Shown here piece after piece: positions 7,895 through 16,388 of a DNA stretch of 35,244 nucleotides. Source of the stretch: Firmicutes bacterium UBA5227. Lineage in GTDB: Bacteria > Bacillota > Clostridia > Tissierellales > Sedimentibacteraceae. The notes beneath the pieces are model-generated. The model searched no databases, was not told where the DNA came from, and saw only the letters and a program-made list of their open reading frames with translations. Where the stretch lies: assembly GCA_002409285.1 (NCBI GenBank), contig DHUT01000012.1, positions 1 to 35,244 on the forward strand, read 5' to 3'. Each line of letters starts with the position of its first letter. The first letter of the stretch is position 1. Made by a program: the position numbers and the translations under genes.

Positions 7895-9265
7895 ATGGAG
7901 AATCAATTAAAGGAAAAGTATGGTTTGCTTACAGCCATTTCCATGGTTGTGGGCATAGTTATCGGAAGCGGTGTTTTTTTTAAAGCGGAAGCTGTATTAA
8001 AGGCTACGGGCGGCAACATGCCATTAGGTATTGCTGCCTGGGTTATTGTCGGACTTATTATGATTATTTGTTCATATTCATTTGCCACACTGGCAACTAA
8101 GTATGAAAGAGTCAATGGGGTGGTTGATTATGCGGAGATGACCGTGGGCAGCAAGTATGGTTACTATGTGGGATGGTTTATGGCAATAATTTATAACCCT
8201 ACAATAACCTCAGTATTAGCGTGGGTTTCTGCCAGATATACCTGTGTTCTTCTCGGATGGGATATTACCGGAGGAGCGTGTATGACCATCGCCTGTTTTT
8301 ACCTGGTGGCAAGCTACGCTATGAATGCACTTTCTCCAATAATTGCGGGAAAATTTCAAGTTGGAACTACTGTAATAAAGCTCATTCCTCTAATGCTTAT
8401 GGCAGTTGTGGGTACTATAGTCGGTTTGTCAAATGGCATGACTGTAAGAAATTTTACAAATGTGCCTGTCACTGATACCGGCAATGGAGGCGGACTTTTT
8501 GCATCCGTAGTGGCTGTAGCTTTTGCATATGAAGGCTGGATTTTAACAACATCAATTAATGCCGAATTAAAGGATTCAAAGAAAAACCTACCAAAGGCTC
8601 TTATTCTCGGTTCACTCATAGTAGTCTTTGTATATATTTTTTATTATATTGGCCTTGCCGGTGCGGTTACTACCGAGACACTCATGGAGAGCGGTCAGGA
8701 GGGAGCAAAGCTTGCCTTTCAAAACATATTTGGCACAGTTGGAGGATCATTAATTTTTGTGTTTGTAATCATATCATGTTTAGGCACGTTAAATGGTCTT
8801 ATGTTAGCCTGCACCAGGGGAATGTATGCACTTGCTGCACGTGGCAGAGGCTTTATGCCCAAGACTTTCAGGCAAGTTGACAGCATAACCAATATGCCCA
8901 CGAACTCTTCGACATTCGGGCTGCTGCTTTGTGCTTTCTGGTTATTATATTTTTATGGTGCTAATCTTACTGATCCATGGTTTGGTGTTTTTTGTTTTGA
9001 TACATCGGAGCTTCCTATTGTGACACTTTATGCAGCTTATATTCCGATTTTTTTTATGGTAATCAAGAAAGAAAAAGATTTCAGCATATTTAAACGCTTC
9101 ATTATGCCGTTTTTATCCATATTAGGCTGTGTGTTTATGGTAGTTGCCGCATGCCTTGCACACGGCAAGGCTGTTATCTACTACCTGATAGTATTTGCAG
9201 TAATCATGCTGATTGGGGTTAGGTTCAGCAATGCTAAAAATGAAAGCGGAGATGAAAACTTATAA
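7895..9265 (+). CDS. APC-superfamily amino-acid permease
   Basis: A 456-residue integral membrane transporter with about 12 hydrophobic helices. The first helix carries the APC substrate-binding loop: GIVIGSGVFFKAEAVLKATG, with the unwound Gly-Ser-Gly. The third helix region has the acidic/aromatic signature ERVNGVVDYAEMTVG, and the sixth has FAYEGWILTT. This pattern fits LAT-like or general amino-acid permeases; the substrate cannot be read. The start is ATG 7895 after AAGGGTGA; the reading frame extends upstream only through promoter and terminator DNA. It has its own strong promoter, independent of the sigma-54 operon before it, but could supply aromatic or branched amino acids whose transamination products feed IorAB (inference). 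Confidence 0.9.
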   Translation: MENQLKEKYGLLTAISMVVGIVIGSGVFFKAEAVLKATGGNMPLGIAAWVIVGLIMIICSYSFATLATKYERVNGVVDYAEMTVGSKYGYYVGWFMAIIYNPTITSVLAWVSARYTCVLLGWDITGGACMTIACFYLVASYAMNALSPIIAGKFQVGTTVIKLIPLMLMAVVGTIVGLSNGMTVRNFTNVPVTDTGNGGGLFASVVAVAFAYEGWILTTSINAELKDSKKNLPKALILGSLIVVFVYIFYYIGLAGAVTTETLMESGQEGAKLAFQNIFGTVGGSLIFVFVIISCLGTLNGLMLACTRGMYALAARGRGFMPKTFRQVDSITNMPTNSSTFGLLLCAFWLLYFYGANLTDPWFGVFCFDTSELPIVTLYAAYIPIFFMVIKKEKDFSIFKRFIMPFLSILGCVFMVVAACLAHGKAVIYYLIVFAVIMLIGVRFSNAKNESGDENL

Positions 9266-9347
9266 GAATTCGCAGCGAAGATAAATAATAAGTGTGATGA
9301 TTGATACGGATGTTCTTATAGCCGTCCTAAATGTAAATGGTGAGATC

Positions 9348-9390
9348 AAAGGGTGTCAAGGGGATGGGGTTGTTGACACCCTTTTCCCCT
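9348..9390. terminator. Bidirectional hairpin between convergent genes
   Basis: A 12-bp stem AAAGGGTGTCAA (9348-9359) with TTGACACCCTTT (9373-9384) and a G-rich 13-base loop, followed by TCCCC. The loop and 3' flank can form a competing pairing: GTGTCAAGGGG with CCCCTGACAC, one bulged A. It lies between the permease and the minus-strand gene and probably ends both transcripts, though the T-tract is short. Confidence 0.65.
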
Positions 9391-9457
9391 GACACTTTAA
9401 TTATTTAAGTTTGTATTACCTGCGATACGAATCCTTTTTGGTTTGTTGTTTAGTTAT

Positions 9458-10864
9458 CTAAATAAGATTCCGTCCACGAATGGATCGTATGATCCGGATG
9501 GTAAGCAGCAATAGTATCAGGACAGCTGCAACAACTACAATTGGTGTAAAATATCCGAAGTTCCTGTTTAAATATCCTTGAACACTGTCTGATAATGATA
9601 CTTTCTTTTTAGAGTAAAGAGTGAAGAAAAAATCTTCTTCTGGCAATTTTTCTAAATATGCTGTATAAATATTATTATCATCTTTCTTTAGTTCAATGCT
9701 GCTGTTTATTATATAGGGCGCTTCCTCAGGAGCAATAATTTTAATGTTCAAGTTTTTAAAATCTTTCCAATTTCTTGCCGGATTTAAAATATAATCGTAT
9801 GTATATTGGGGTTCCGGGGTTTTTCTTCTATCCATTGTGCCTTTAGAATTATAGCGGACACTTACATTTTTTTTAGAGTTTTCAGGAAAATCAACTGTAT
9901 AAATTAGCACCATTATTCGAGCAGATCTAATTTGAGACATAATATCATCTTCTGAACAAATTCCTGAATTTTTATCTAAATTTTCATCTAAGCTTTGTGC
10001 ATAAATGTTATAAAGAGAAATATTTGATATATTACTAATATCGTTTTTTAAATTAGAATCAGTATAATCCATTAAATAAGCTTCAACGTTTTTCTCTTCT
10101 GCGAACGTTTCATATTTAATAAGGTCTGTTTCTTCTTCAAGTCTTCCATCAGCATAACCTTTAAAATCAAAATCAATATCTTCGCCTATAACATATATTT
10201 CCATAGGCCTTTTTTCACCGATACTTGAACCTATTCTAATATGGCTGCCATCTCGTTCAAAATAATTATACCCATTAAAAATGATTTTAGTTTTCTCAGG
10301 GTTGAAATTAAAGGTTACAGCAAAATAAGCCTTATCATCATTAGATGTTACATTAAATTTATAGAGTTTCCCTGTTTCATCGCCTTTGAAATTATTGGCA
10401 GCATATTTCTTATCTGTAATTGATTTTAATATAGTATCAATATTAAAATCTGTGTTTTCAGGCTCCCTAAAAGGATATCCTGATTCCTGCACAATATCTC
10501 CCATGTATAGTTTATATGGAATATTTTCATCATCGGCAGTTATAAAAATATCATCAGCTATATTGTCGTTATTTCTACTTATGAAAGGGAATGCCATTTG
10601 TACGGAAATACTTTCATTTGATGGATTTTCCATTTCATACTCAGCTGTTACATTAGCACTTGGAGAATATGAATCATCATAATCTTTTGTAAAATCAAAC
10701 AACAAATTTTCATTTAATATCTTAACCGGAGTATTTTTATCTACTGCAATAATGCCTGCTGAAGGATAATCTGTCCAATATGTTGGTGCTGAATTAGCAT
10801 ATGTAATTGTGTTAATCAATAAAATAAAAATCACTATTAATACAACTTTACTTTGTTTCTTCAA
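9458..10864 (-). CDS. Exported protein with C-terminal membrane anchor, unknown function
   Basis: A 468-residue protein I do not recognise. It begins with a cleavable-looking signal peptide (MKKQSKVVLIVIFILLINT, likely cut after ITYANS-A) and ends with one hydrophobic helix (FTPIVVVAAVLILLLLTIRI) followed by basic residues, so the roughly 410-residue body would sit outside the cell, anchored at its end. The body is rich in Asp, Asn and aromatics with regular beta-like spacing, and has a conserved-looking start, TYWTDYPSAGIIAVDKNTPV. Only one Cys is seen outside the signal. The start is TTG: GGTGGTGA sits 4-5 bases upstream and no better ATG exists. It has its own promoter and is transcribed against the permease. 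Adhesion, sensing or carbohydrate-binding roles are possible but unsupported. Confidence 0.8.
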   Translation of the reverse strand: MKKQSKVVLIVIFILLINTITYANSAPTYWTDYPSAGIIAVDKNTPVKILNENLLFDFTKDYDDSYSPSANVTAEYEMENPSNESISVQMAFPFISRNNDNIADDIFITADDENIPYKLYMGDIVQESGYPFREPENTDFNIDTILKSITDKKYAANNFKGDETGKLYKFNVTSNDDKAYFAVTFNFNPEKTKIIFNGYNYFERDGSHIRIGSSIGEKRPMEIYVIGEDIDFDFKGYADGRLEEETDLIKYETFAEEKNVEAYLMDYTDSNLKNDISNISNISLYNIYAQSLDENLDKNSGICSEDDIMSQIRSARIMVLIYTVDFPENSKKNVSVRYNSKGTMDRRKTPEPQYTYDYILNPARNWKDFKNLNIKIIAPEEAPYIINSSIELKKDDNNIYTAYLEKLPEEDFFFTLYSKKKVSLSDSVQGYLNRNFGYFTPIVVVAAVLILLLLTIRIIRSIRGRNLI

Positions 10865-10921
10865 TATATCACCACCTATACTATAGACGTAAATAAATTA
10901 ATAAAGTTTCTACTATATATT

Positions 10922-10954
10922 ATTATATAACAAATTAATCATAATGTCATTATG
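10922..10954 (-). promoter_or_regulatory. Sigma-A promoter with operator-like palindrome
   Basis: On the minus strand, ATGACA (10945-10950) and TATAAT (10922-10927) are 17 bases apart, giving a leader of about 50 bases to the TTG start at 10864. A perfect 15-base palindrome, CATAATG-T-CATTATG (10940-10954), covers the -35 element and could bind a repressor. Confidence 0.65.
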
Positions 10955-11036
10955 TAGTGTTAGTGCAGGTGAGTAAGTGAATGGGTTATATTTTAGTAGG
11001 GAATTCTCTATAAATGAATAAGGAGGTGCCTAAGAA

Positions 11037-11093
11037 ATGTCAGTAAATACATTTATTGATAATGCAAAGGTTATGGCGAAGGGGCAGAATTAA
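11037..11093 (+). pseudogene. 5' stub of an AbrB/SpoVT-type antitoxin gene
   Basis: An excellent ribosome site, AAGGAGGTG (11020-11028), precedes an ATG opening only 18 codons: MSVNTFIDNAKVMAKGQN, then stop. The AKVMAKGQ end is exactly how many clostridial AbrB/MazE-family antitoxin-type regulators enter their DNA-binding hairpin, where ITIPK would come next. Here the frame breaks at that point, and 60 bases later a strong terminator follows. The simplest reading is internal deletion of the gene body, leaving its translation start and terminator. A genuine 18-residue peptide is possible but less likely. No partner toxin is visible. Confidence 0.6.
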
Positions 11094-11152
11094 GATATAT
11101 TTTTATATTACCTATCCGATAAAAAAATAAAATCATAAATTATCCTTATTTC

Positions 11153-11193
11153 AACCAGAGAGTTGAGCGTTTGCTCAACTCTCTGGTTTTTTT
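11153..11193 (+). terminator. Strong terminator after the antitoxin stub
   Basis: A perfect 16-bp stem, AACCAGAGAGTTGAGC (11153-11168) with GCTCAACTCTCTGGTT (11173-11188), a GTTT tetraloop and a run of T. No intact gene lies before it on the plus strand, so it seems to be the leftover terminator of the truncated gene. It also shields purL from upstream reading. Confidence 0.92.
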
Positions 11194-11238
11194 ATTTCCC
11201 ACCTAATGGTAGGACGCACCGATTTTGAATTGAAATGT

Positions 11239-11289
11239 AACGAACAATAAGAAATTACAATCGGTAATGTACGTATTATAACGAACATT
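11239..11289 (+). promoter_or_regulatory. Two PurBox-like direct repeats
   Basis: AACGAACAAT (11239-11248) and AACGAACATT (11280-11289) are direct repeats 41 bases apart, about four helical turns, ending 35 bases before the purL -35 box. Their CGAACWWT core equals the 3' two-thirds of the Bacillus PurR box (AWWWCCGAACWWT). In Bacillus the boxes are inverted, so control by a PurR-like protein is plausible, not certain. Confidence 0.5.
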
Positions 11290-11323
11290 ATATTAATTTT
11301 TAAAATAAATTGTCACATTTTTG

Positions 11324-11352
11324 TTGACTTTGATTTTTGTTTTTGTTATCAT
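11324..11352 (+). promoter_or_regulatory. Sigma-A promoter of the pur operon
   Basis: TTGACT (11324-11329), a 17-base T-rich spacer and TATCAT (11347-11352). Transcription would start near 11359, leaving only about 34 bases of leader, too short for a purine riboswitch. Confidence 0.8.
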
Positions 11353-11392
11353 GTATTTGAAAATATAATAAAGAAACCAAGGGGAAGGTACT

Positions 11393-14300
11393 ATGAGTTT
11401 TGAAGTCAGAAGAGTTTATGTGGAAAAAAAACAGGGTTTTGAGGCGGAAGCATTAAAATTAAAAGCTGATTTTACAGAAAACCTGCAGTTGAATAACCTG
11501 AAGAATGTTCGTGTATTGAACAGATATGATGTTTCTAATTTGAATGATGATGATTTTCAAAAGGCGGTAAAAACTGTTTTTTCAGAAAGCAATCAGGATT
11601 GTGTTTATGAAGAAATAGATTTTGGTGAAAATGTTGTTGCGGTTGAATACCTGCCTGGGCAGTATGACCAGCGGGCGGATTCTGCGGCTCAGTGTATACA
11701 GATAATTACGGGAAAAGAAAAGCCTGTCGTTAAGTATGCAAAGGTAATTGTGCTTGAAGGAAGCATGACAAAAGAAGAAATAGAAAAAATTAAAGAATAC
11801 TATATTAATCCTGTTGATTCAAGAGAGGCTGATTTAAAAAAGCCGGATACTTTAGAGGAAAAATATCCTGAAGCAGCAGAGGTTGAAGTTGTGGAAAATT
11901 TTATAAATGAATCCGAGGAAGGATTGGAAAAATTCCGTGTTTCAAGGGGTCTTGCCATGAGTTTTGAGGATTTGCTTTTTTGTAGAGAATATTTTAGGAA
12001 TATTGAAAAAAGAAATCCGTCTATTACCGAAATAAAGGTTATTGACACCTATTGGTCAGACCATTGCAGACACACTACCTTTTCCACAGTAATTGAAAAT
12101 ATTGAATTCGAAAAGGGAAAAACAACTGAAAATATTAAACAGACATATGAAGAATATATTAATGCAAGAAAATTTGTGTACGGAGACAGGGATAAGGATA
12201 TTTCGCTGATGGATCTGGCGACCATAGGGGCAAAGGAGCTGAGAAAACAAGGATTGCTTGAAGACCTGGAGGTTTCTGACGAAATAAATGCATGCAGCAT
12301 TGTCATAAATGTAGATGTTAACGGAAAAGATGAAGAATGGCTTTTGATGTTTAAGAATGAAACTCACAATCATCCCACAGAAATTGAACCCTTCGGAGGT
12401 GCAGCTACATGTCTGGGAGGAGCCATAAGAGACCCGCTGTCAGGGCGTTCCTACGTATATCAGGCAATGAGAATATCCGGAAGTGACGATCCCAGAGAAA
12501 GTATTGCAAATACACTTGCCGGCAAGCTTCCCCAGAGGAAAATATCTACAGAAGCAGCGGCAGGCTATAGCTCCTACGGAAATCAAATAGGACTTGCAAC
12601 GGGATTTGTGAATGAAGTATATCATCCTGCTTATGTTGCTAAAAGAATGGAAGTTGGAGCGGTTATTGCGGCAGCTCCCAGAATCAATGTGAAAAGAGAA
12701 ACTCCGGGAATGGGCGATGTTATAATTCTGTTAGGAGGAAGGACAGGCAGGGATGGTCTTGGGGGAGCAACAGGCTCTTCCAAGGAGCATACCGAAGAAT
12801 CCATATTGTTGTGTGGTTCTGAGGTTCAAAAGGGTAATGCCCCCACCGAAAGAAAAATTCAAAGGCTTTTCAGGAATCCTGAAGTCAGCAGAATGATAAA
12901 AAGATGCAATGATTTCGGAGCAGGGGGAGTATCTGTTGCCATTGGTGAATTGGCTGATGGGCTTGATATAAATCTTGACCTAATTCCGAAAAAATATGAG
13001 GGGCTGGACGGAACGGAACTGGCTATTTCAGAGTCACAGGAAAGAATGGCAGTTGTAGTGAAAAAAGAAGATGCAGAGAAATTTAACGAGTATGCTCACG
13101 AGGAAAATCTTGAATCAACTGTTGTGGCTGTAGTTACTGATGACAGAAGATTGAAAATGGACTGGAGAGGTAAGACAATATTAAACATCAGCAGGGATTT
13201 TCTTGACACAAATGGTGTTAAACAAAGAGTGAGTGCAGTTGTAAAAGAGCCTGATGAGGTATTTCAGGAAGAGTACGTAAGAAATGAAGATTTTAGATAC
13301 AGATGGATTAGTAATCTTATGGACTTGAACGTTGCATCTCAAAAAGGCTTAATTGAAAAATTTGATTCAACGGTGGGTGCAGGAACTGTGTTAATGCCAT
13401 TTGGAGGGAGAAACCAGCTGACTCCCGCCGAAGGAATGGCAGCTAAAATACCTGTTTTAAATGGAGAAACCAACACGTGCTCTCTGATGTCTTATGGATT
13501 TGATCCTTATTTATCTTCCATGAGCCCCTATCACGGAGCAATGTATGCGGTTATACATTCAGCGGCAAAAATAGTTGCCATGGGTGGAGACTATAAGAAT
13601 ATAAGGTTAACTTTCCAGGAATATTTTGAAAAGTTAAATAATGATCCGGAAAAATGGGGAAGACCTCTAAGCGCCCTGCTGGGTGCGTACAAGGCTCAGC
13701 ACGAGCTGGGGATTCCTGCCATAGGCGGCAAGGACAGCATGTCCGGAACATTTGAGGATATAAGTGTTCCGCCAACCCTTATAAGTTTTGCTGTAGCTAC
13801 AGAAAACGTCAGAAATGTAATATCCCCGGAATTTAAAAAACCCGGAAGTAAGGTTTTGCTTGTAAGAATTAAAAGAGATTCCAATAACATGCCGGATTTT
13901 GAGGATATTAAAATAAAATATTCTGCAATATATGAGGCTGTAAAATCAGGCGCTGTGCTCAGTGCTCACACTGTAGGCAAGGGGGGCATGGCGGCCGCTG
14001 TAAGCAAGATGGCTCTGGGAAATGAAATAGGATTTGAAATTGGCAGCAAGAGTTTGTTTGTACCAAGAATATGGTTTGAAGAATATTATGGAGATATTCT
14101 GCTTGAGGTAAAAAGAAGGTCAAAAATATTTAATGAGGATGTAAATGGAATATATGAAATAGGGTACACTGTTCCTGAAAAACATATAGTTGTAAATAAT
14201 ATTGATATATCGCTGGAAAAAATCAGAAATGTATGGCTGAAGCCCTTGAATGATATTTATCCTGTGAAGTCAGACGAGAGCGGGCAAATAGAAAGCTTTT

Positions 14301-15148
14301 CAACTCCTGAAAAAATCAGGCATAAAAGGAAATCAAAGACAAAGGCAGCAAGTCCAAGAGTATTTATTCCTGTATTTCCCGGAACTAACTGTGAATATGA
14401 TACTATGAGAGCTTTTGAAAGAGCAGGAGCCGAGACAGAACTATTTGTATTTAATAATTTAAGTCCATTAAATGTTAAGGAGTCCATCGAAGAAATGAAC
14501 AGGCGTATACGCCAGTCGCAGATAATTGCATTTCCGGGAGGGTTTTCCGCAGGAGATGAGCCTGAAGGTTCCGGGAAGTTTATAGCTGCAGTTTTCCGCA
14601 ATCCGCTTTTAAGTACAGCGGTAATGGATTTGCTTAATAACAGGGATGGACTGATACTTGGTATATGCAACGGATTCCAGGCTTTAATCAAGCTGGGTCT
14701 TGTTCCCTTCGGTGAAATTGTGGATATAAAGGAGTATTATCCTACTCTTACCTACAATAAAATTTCACGTCACGTATCCACATTTACAAATACTAAAGTG
14801 GTGAGCAGTTTGTCACCATGGCTGAGCCTGTGCAGGGAAGGGGATGTTCACTGCCTTCCGGTTTCTCACGGTGAGGGAAGATTTGTGGCAAATGATGAAT
14901 GGATTAAGGAATTAAAACAAAAAGGTCAGATAGCAACTCAGTATGTGGATGAATTAAATAACCCAACTTATGACGGATTTTTCAACATAAATGGTTCTGT
15001 TCATGCAATAGAGGGAATTACCAGTCCTGACGGAAGAGTTTTTGGTAAGATGGCTCATTCCGAGCGCCTGGACAGTGATTTATATAAAAATATTCCGGGT
15101 AAAAAAGATCAGCGTATTTTTGAATCCGGTGTAAAATATTTCAAATAA
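11393..15148 (+). CDS. purL: Phosphoribosylformylglycinamidine synthase, single-chain
   Basis: A 1251-residue enzyme that amidates FGAR to FGAM with glutamine and ATP, the fourth step to IMP. It is the large form in which the PurS-like N-terminus, two AIR-synthase-like halves and the PurQ glutaminase are one chain. Seen: TYWSDHCRHTTF near 220, NETHNHPTEIEPFGGAATC near 321-340, a second-half GGKDSMSG motif, and a C-terminal class I amidotransferase with FIPVFPGTNCEYD, the nucleophile Cys1092 in GICNGFQ, and VSHGEGRF. Length fits the clostridial type. RBS AAGGGGAAGG precedes the ATG. It is the first gene of the operon and lies 11 bases before purE. In purECFMNHDL-type clostridial operons that I know, purL is often last. 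Confidence 0.97.
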   Translation: MSFEVRRVYVEKKQGFEAEALKLKADFTENLQLNNLKNVRVLNRYDVSNLNDDDFQKAVKTVFSESNQDCVYEEIDFGENVVAVEYLPGQYDQRADSAAQCIQIITGKEKPVVKYAKVIVLEGSMTKEEIEKIKEYYINPVDSREADLKKPDTLEEKYPEAAEVEVVENFINESEEGLEKFRVSRGLAMSFEDLLFCREYFRNIEKRNPSITEIKVIDTYWSDHCRHTTFSTVIENIEFEKGKTTENIKQTYEEYINARKFVYGDRDKDISLMDLATIGAKELRKQGLLEDLEVSDEINACSIVINVDVNGKDEEWLLMFKNETHNHPTEIEPFGGAATCLGGAIRDPLSGRSYVYQAMRISGSDDPRESIANTLAGKLPQRKISTEAAAGYSSYGNQIGLATGFVNEVYHPAYVAKRMEVGAVIAAAPRINVKRETPGMGDVIILLGGRTGRDGLGGATGSSKEHTEESILLCGSEVQKGNAPTERKIQRLFRNPEVSRMIKRCNDFGAGGVSVAIGELADGLDINLDLIPKKYEGLDGTELAISESQERMAVVVKKEDAEKFNEYAHEENLESTVVAVVTDDRRLKMDWRGKTILNISRDFLDTNGVKQRVSAVVKEPDEVFQEEYVRNEDFRYRWISNLMDLNVASQKGLIEKFDSTVGAGTVLMPFGGRNQLTPAEGMAAKIPVLNGETNTCSLMSYGFDPYLSSMSPYHGAMYAVIHSAAKIVAMGGDYKNIRLTFQEYFEKLNNDPEKWGRPLSALLGAYKAQHELGIPAIGGKDSMSGTFEDISVPPTLISFAVATENVRNVISPEFKKPGSKVLLVRIKRDSNNMPDFEDIKIKYSAIYEAVKSGAVLSAHTVGKGGMAAAVSKMALGNEIGFEIGSKSLFVPRIWFEEYYGDILLEVKRRSKIFNEDVNGIYEIGYTVPEKHIVVNNIDISLEKIRNVWLKPLNDIYPVKSDESGQIESFSTPEKIRHKRKSKTKAASPRVFIPVFPGTNCEYDTMRAFERAGAETELFVFNNLSPLNVKESIEEMNRRIRQSQIIAFPGGFSAGDEPEGSGKFIAAVFRNPLLSTAVMDLLNNRDGLILGICNGFQALIKLGLVPFGEIVDIKEYYPTLTYNKISRHVSTFTNTKVVSSLSPWLSLCREGDVHCLPVSHGEGRFVANDEWIKELKQKGQIATQYVDELNNPTYDGFFNINGSVHAIEGITSPDGRVFGKMAHSERLDSDLYKNIPGKKDQRIFESGVKYFK

Positions 15149-15159
15149 CAGGAGGTAAT

Positions 15160-15654
15160 ATGAAGGCAGCAATTGTAATGGGAAGTGATTCAGACTTCCC
15201 GATAGTTGAAAAAGGGTACAAACTATTAAAAGACTTTGGAGTTGATGTAACTGTGAGGGTTATTTCTGCACACAGAACTCCTGACGAAGCCATAAGCTTT
15301 GCCAAAAATGCGGAAAAAAACGGATATGAGCTAATAATAGGAGCCGCAGGTAAGGCAGCACATCTGCCCGGTATACTGGCCGGATGTACACCTCTTCCTG
15401 TAATAGGACTTCCTATAAAATCTTCGGAACTGGATGGGATGGATGCGCTTTTGTCCATAGTACAGATGCCTCCGGGAGTGCCGGTTGCAACAGTTGCAAT
15501 AAATGGATCGGATAATGCTGCTCTTCTTGGTATTCAGATTCTTTCGGTAAAGTACCCGGAGCTTAGAGAAAAATTCAAGGAATATAAACAACAAATGGCC
15601 GATAAGGTATTTGAAAAAAATAAAAAACTAAATGATAAACTGATGGAGGGTTAA
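15160..15654 (+). CDS. purE: N5-CAIR mutase / AIR carboxylase catalytic subunit
   Basis: A 164-residue enzyme forming CAIR. The MGSDSDFPIVEKG start, VISAHRTPD motif and GAAGKAAHLPG loop are the phosphate- and substrate-binding signatures of PurE. The sequence looks like class I, which in E. coli needs PurK to supply N5-CAIR, yet no purK lies in this operon. Either purK is elsewhere or, in a CO2-rich anaerobic cell, direct or spontaneous carboxylation is enough (inference). AGGAGG lies just before the ATG; purC starts after a single spacer base. Confidence 0.95.
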   Translation: MKAAIVMGSDSDFPIVEKGYKLLKDFGVDVTVRVISAHRTPDEAISFAKNAEKNGYELIIGAAGKAAHLPGILAGCTPLPVIGLPIKSSELDGMDALLSIVQMPPGVPVATVAINGSDNAALLGIQILSVKYPELREKFKEYKQQMADKVFEKNKKLNDKLMEG

Positions 15655-15655
15655 G

Positions 15656-16369
15656 ATGAAAAAGCTGGAAATGTTATACGAAGGAAAAGCAAAAAAAGTT
15701 TTTAAAACAGAAGATGAAAAAAAATATATTGTAGAATACAAGGATGATGCAACTGCATTCAACGGCGAGAAAAAAGGAACTATTGTGGGAAAAGGCGTTG
15801 TAAATAACAAGATGTCCGCTGCACTGTTTGCCTTGTTAGAGAAGGAAGGCATTCCAACTCACCAGCTTGAGCTTTTAAATGACAGGGAATCACTGGTCAA
15901 AGCCGTAAAAATTCTTCCTCTTGAGGTTATCGTAAGAAATGTGGCGGCAGGGTCTCTTTCTCAGCGCTTAGGAATTGAAGAGGGTGTTCCCATGAAAGAA
16001 ACGGTGCTTGAATTTTCATATAAAAATGATGAATTGGGTGATCCCATGATTAATGACTACCACATTAAGGCAATGGGTTTTGCAACTGATGAGCAGCTTG
16101 AAGCAATTAAGAAGTATGCGTTAAAGATAAATGAAATATTAAAGAAATTCTTCCTGGAAATTAACATTAAATTAATAGATTTCAAACTTGAATTCGGTCT
16201 TTACGATGGTCAGGTAATTCTTGCGGATGAAATCTCTCCCGATACATGCAGGCTGTGGGATGCGGATACCAACAAAAAACTGGATAAGGACAGATTCAGA
16301 CGAGACATGGGCGGAGTTGAAGAGGTGTATCAGGAGGTTCTGTCAAGAATCAGCACTAAACAAGAATAA
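15656..16369 (+). CDS. purC: SAICAR synthase
   Basis: A 237-residue ligase joining aspartate to CAIR using ATP. It starts KLEMLYEGKAKKVFKTED, the ATP-binding beta-hairpin of the family, and has VIVRNVAAGSLSQRLG, the ELGDPMINDYH segment and the DFKLEFGLYDG with DEISPDTCRLWD catalytic region. It is full length for bacterial PurC. GGAGGG precedes the ATG with the stop of purE between them, so translation is coupled. Confidence 0.97.
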   Translation: MKKLEMLYEGKAKKVFKTEDEKKYIVEYKDDATAFNGEKKGTIVGKGVVNNKMSAALFALLEKEGIPTHQLELLNDRESLVKAVKILPLEVIVRNVAAGSLSQRLGIEEGVPMKETVLEFSYKNDELGDPMINDYHIKAMGFATDEQLEAIKKYALKINEILKKFFLEINIKLIDFKLEFGLYDGQVILADEISPDTCRLWDADTNKKLDKDRFRRDMGGVEEVYQEVLSRISTKQE

Positions 16370-16388
16370 GACTTGCAAAGGAGACAAT

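Larger units (their letters stand above)
10955..11392. other. Intergenic region with gene remnant and pur control sites
   Basis: Between the promoter of the exported-protein gene and purL there is no intact gene. The stretch holds an 18-codon antitoxin stub (11037-11093), a strong terminator (11153-11193), two PurBox-like repeats (11239-11289) and the purL promoter (11324-11352). About 80 bases at 10955-11019 show nothing I can name. Confidence 0.7.

Noticed and set aside
11353..11392. Purine riboswitch before purL
   Set aside because: The transcribed leader is about 34 bases, too short for the aptamer, and no conserved core is seen upstream.
14257..14691. 144-codon minus-strand frame within purL
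   Set aside because: Opposite the glutaminase domain with its catalytic Cys; no ribosome site or recognisable motif.
16221..16388. Upstream extension of purF inside purC
   Set aside because: The PurF propeptide and catalytic Cys demand a start close to 16389, where AAAGGAGAC is found; the upstream frame only overlaps purC.
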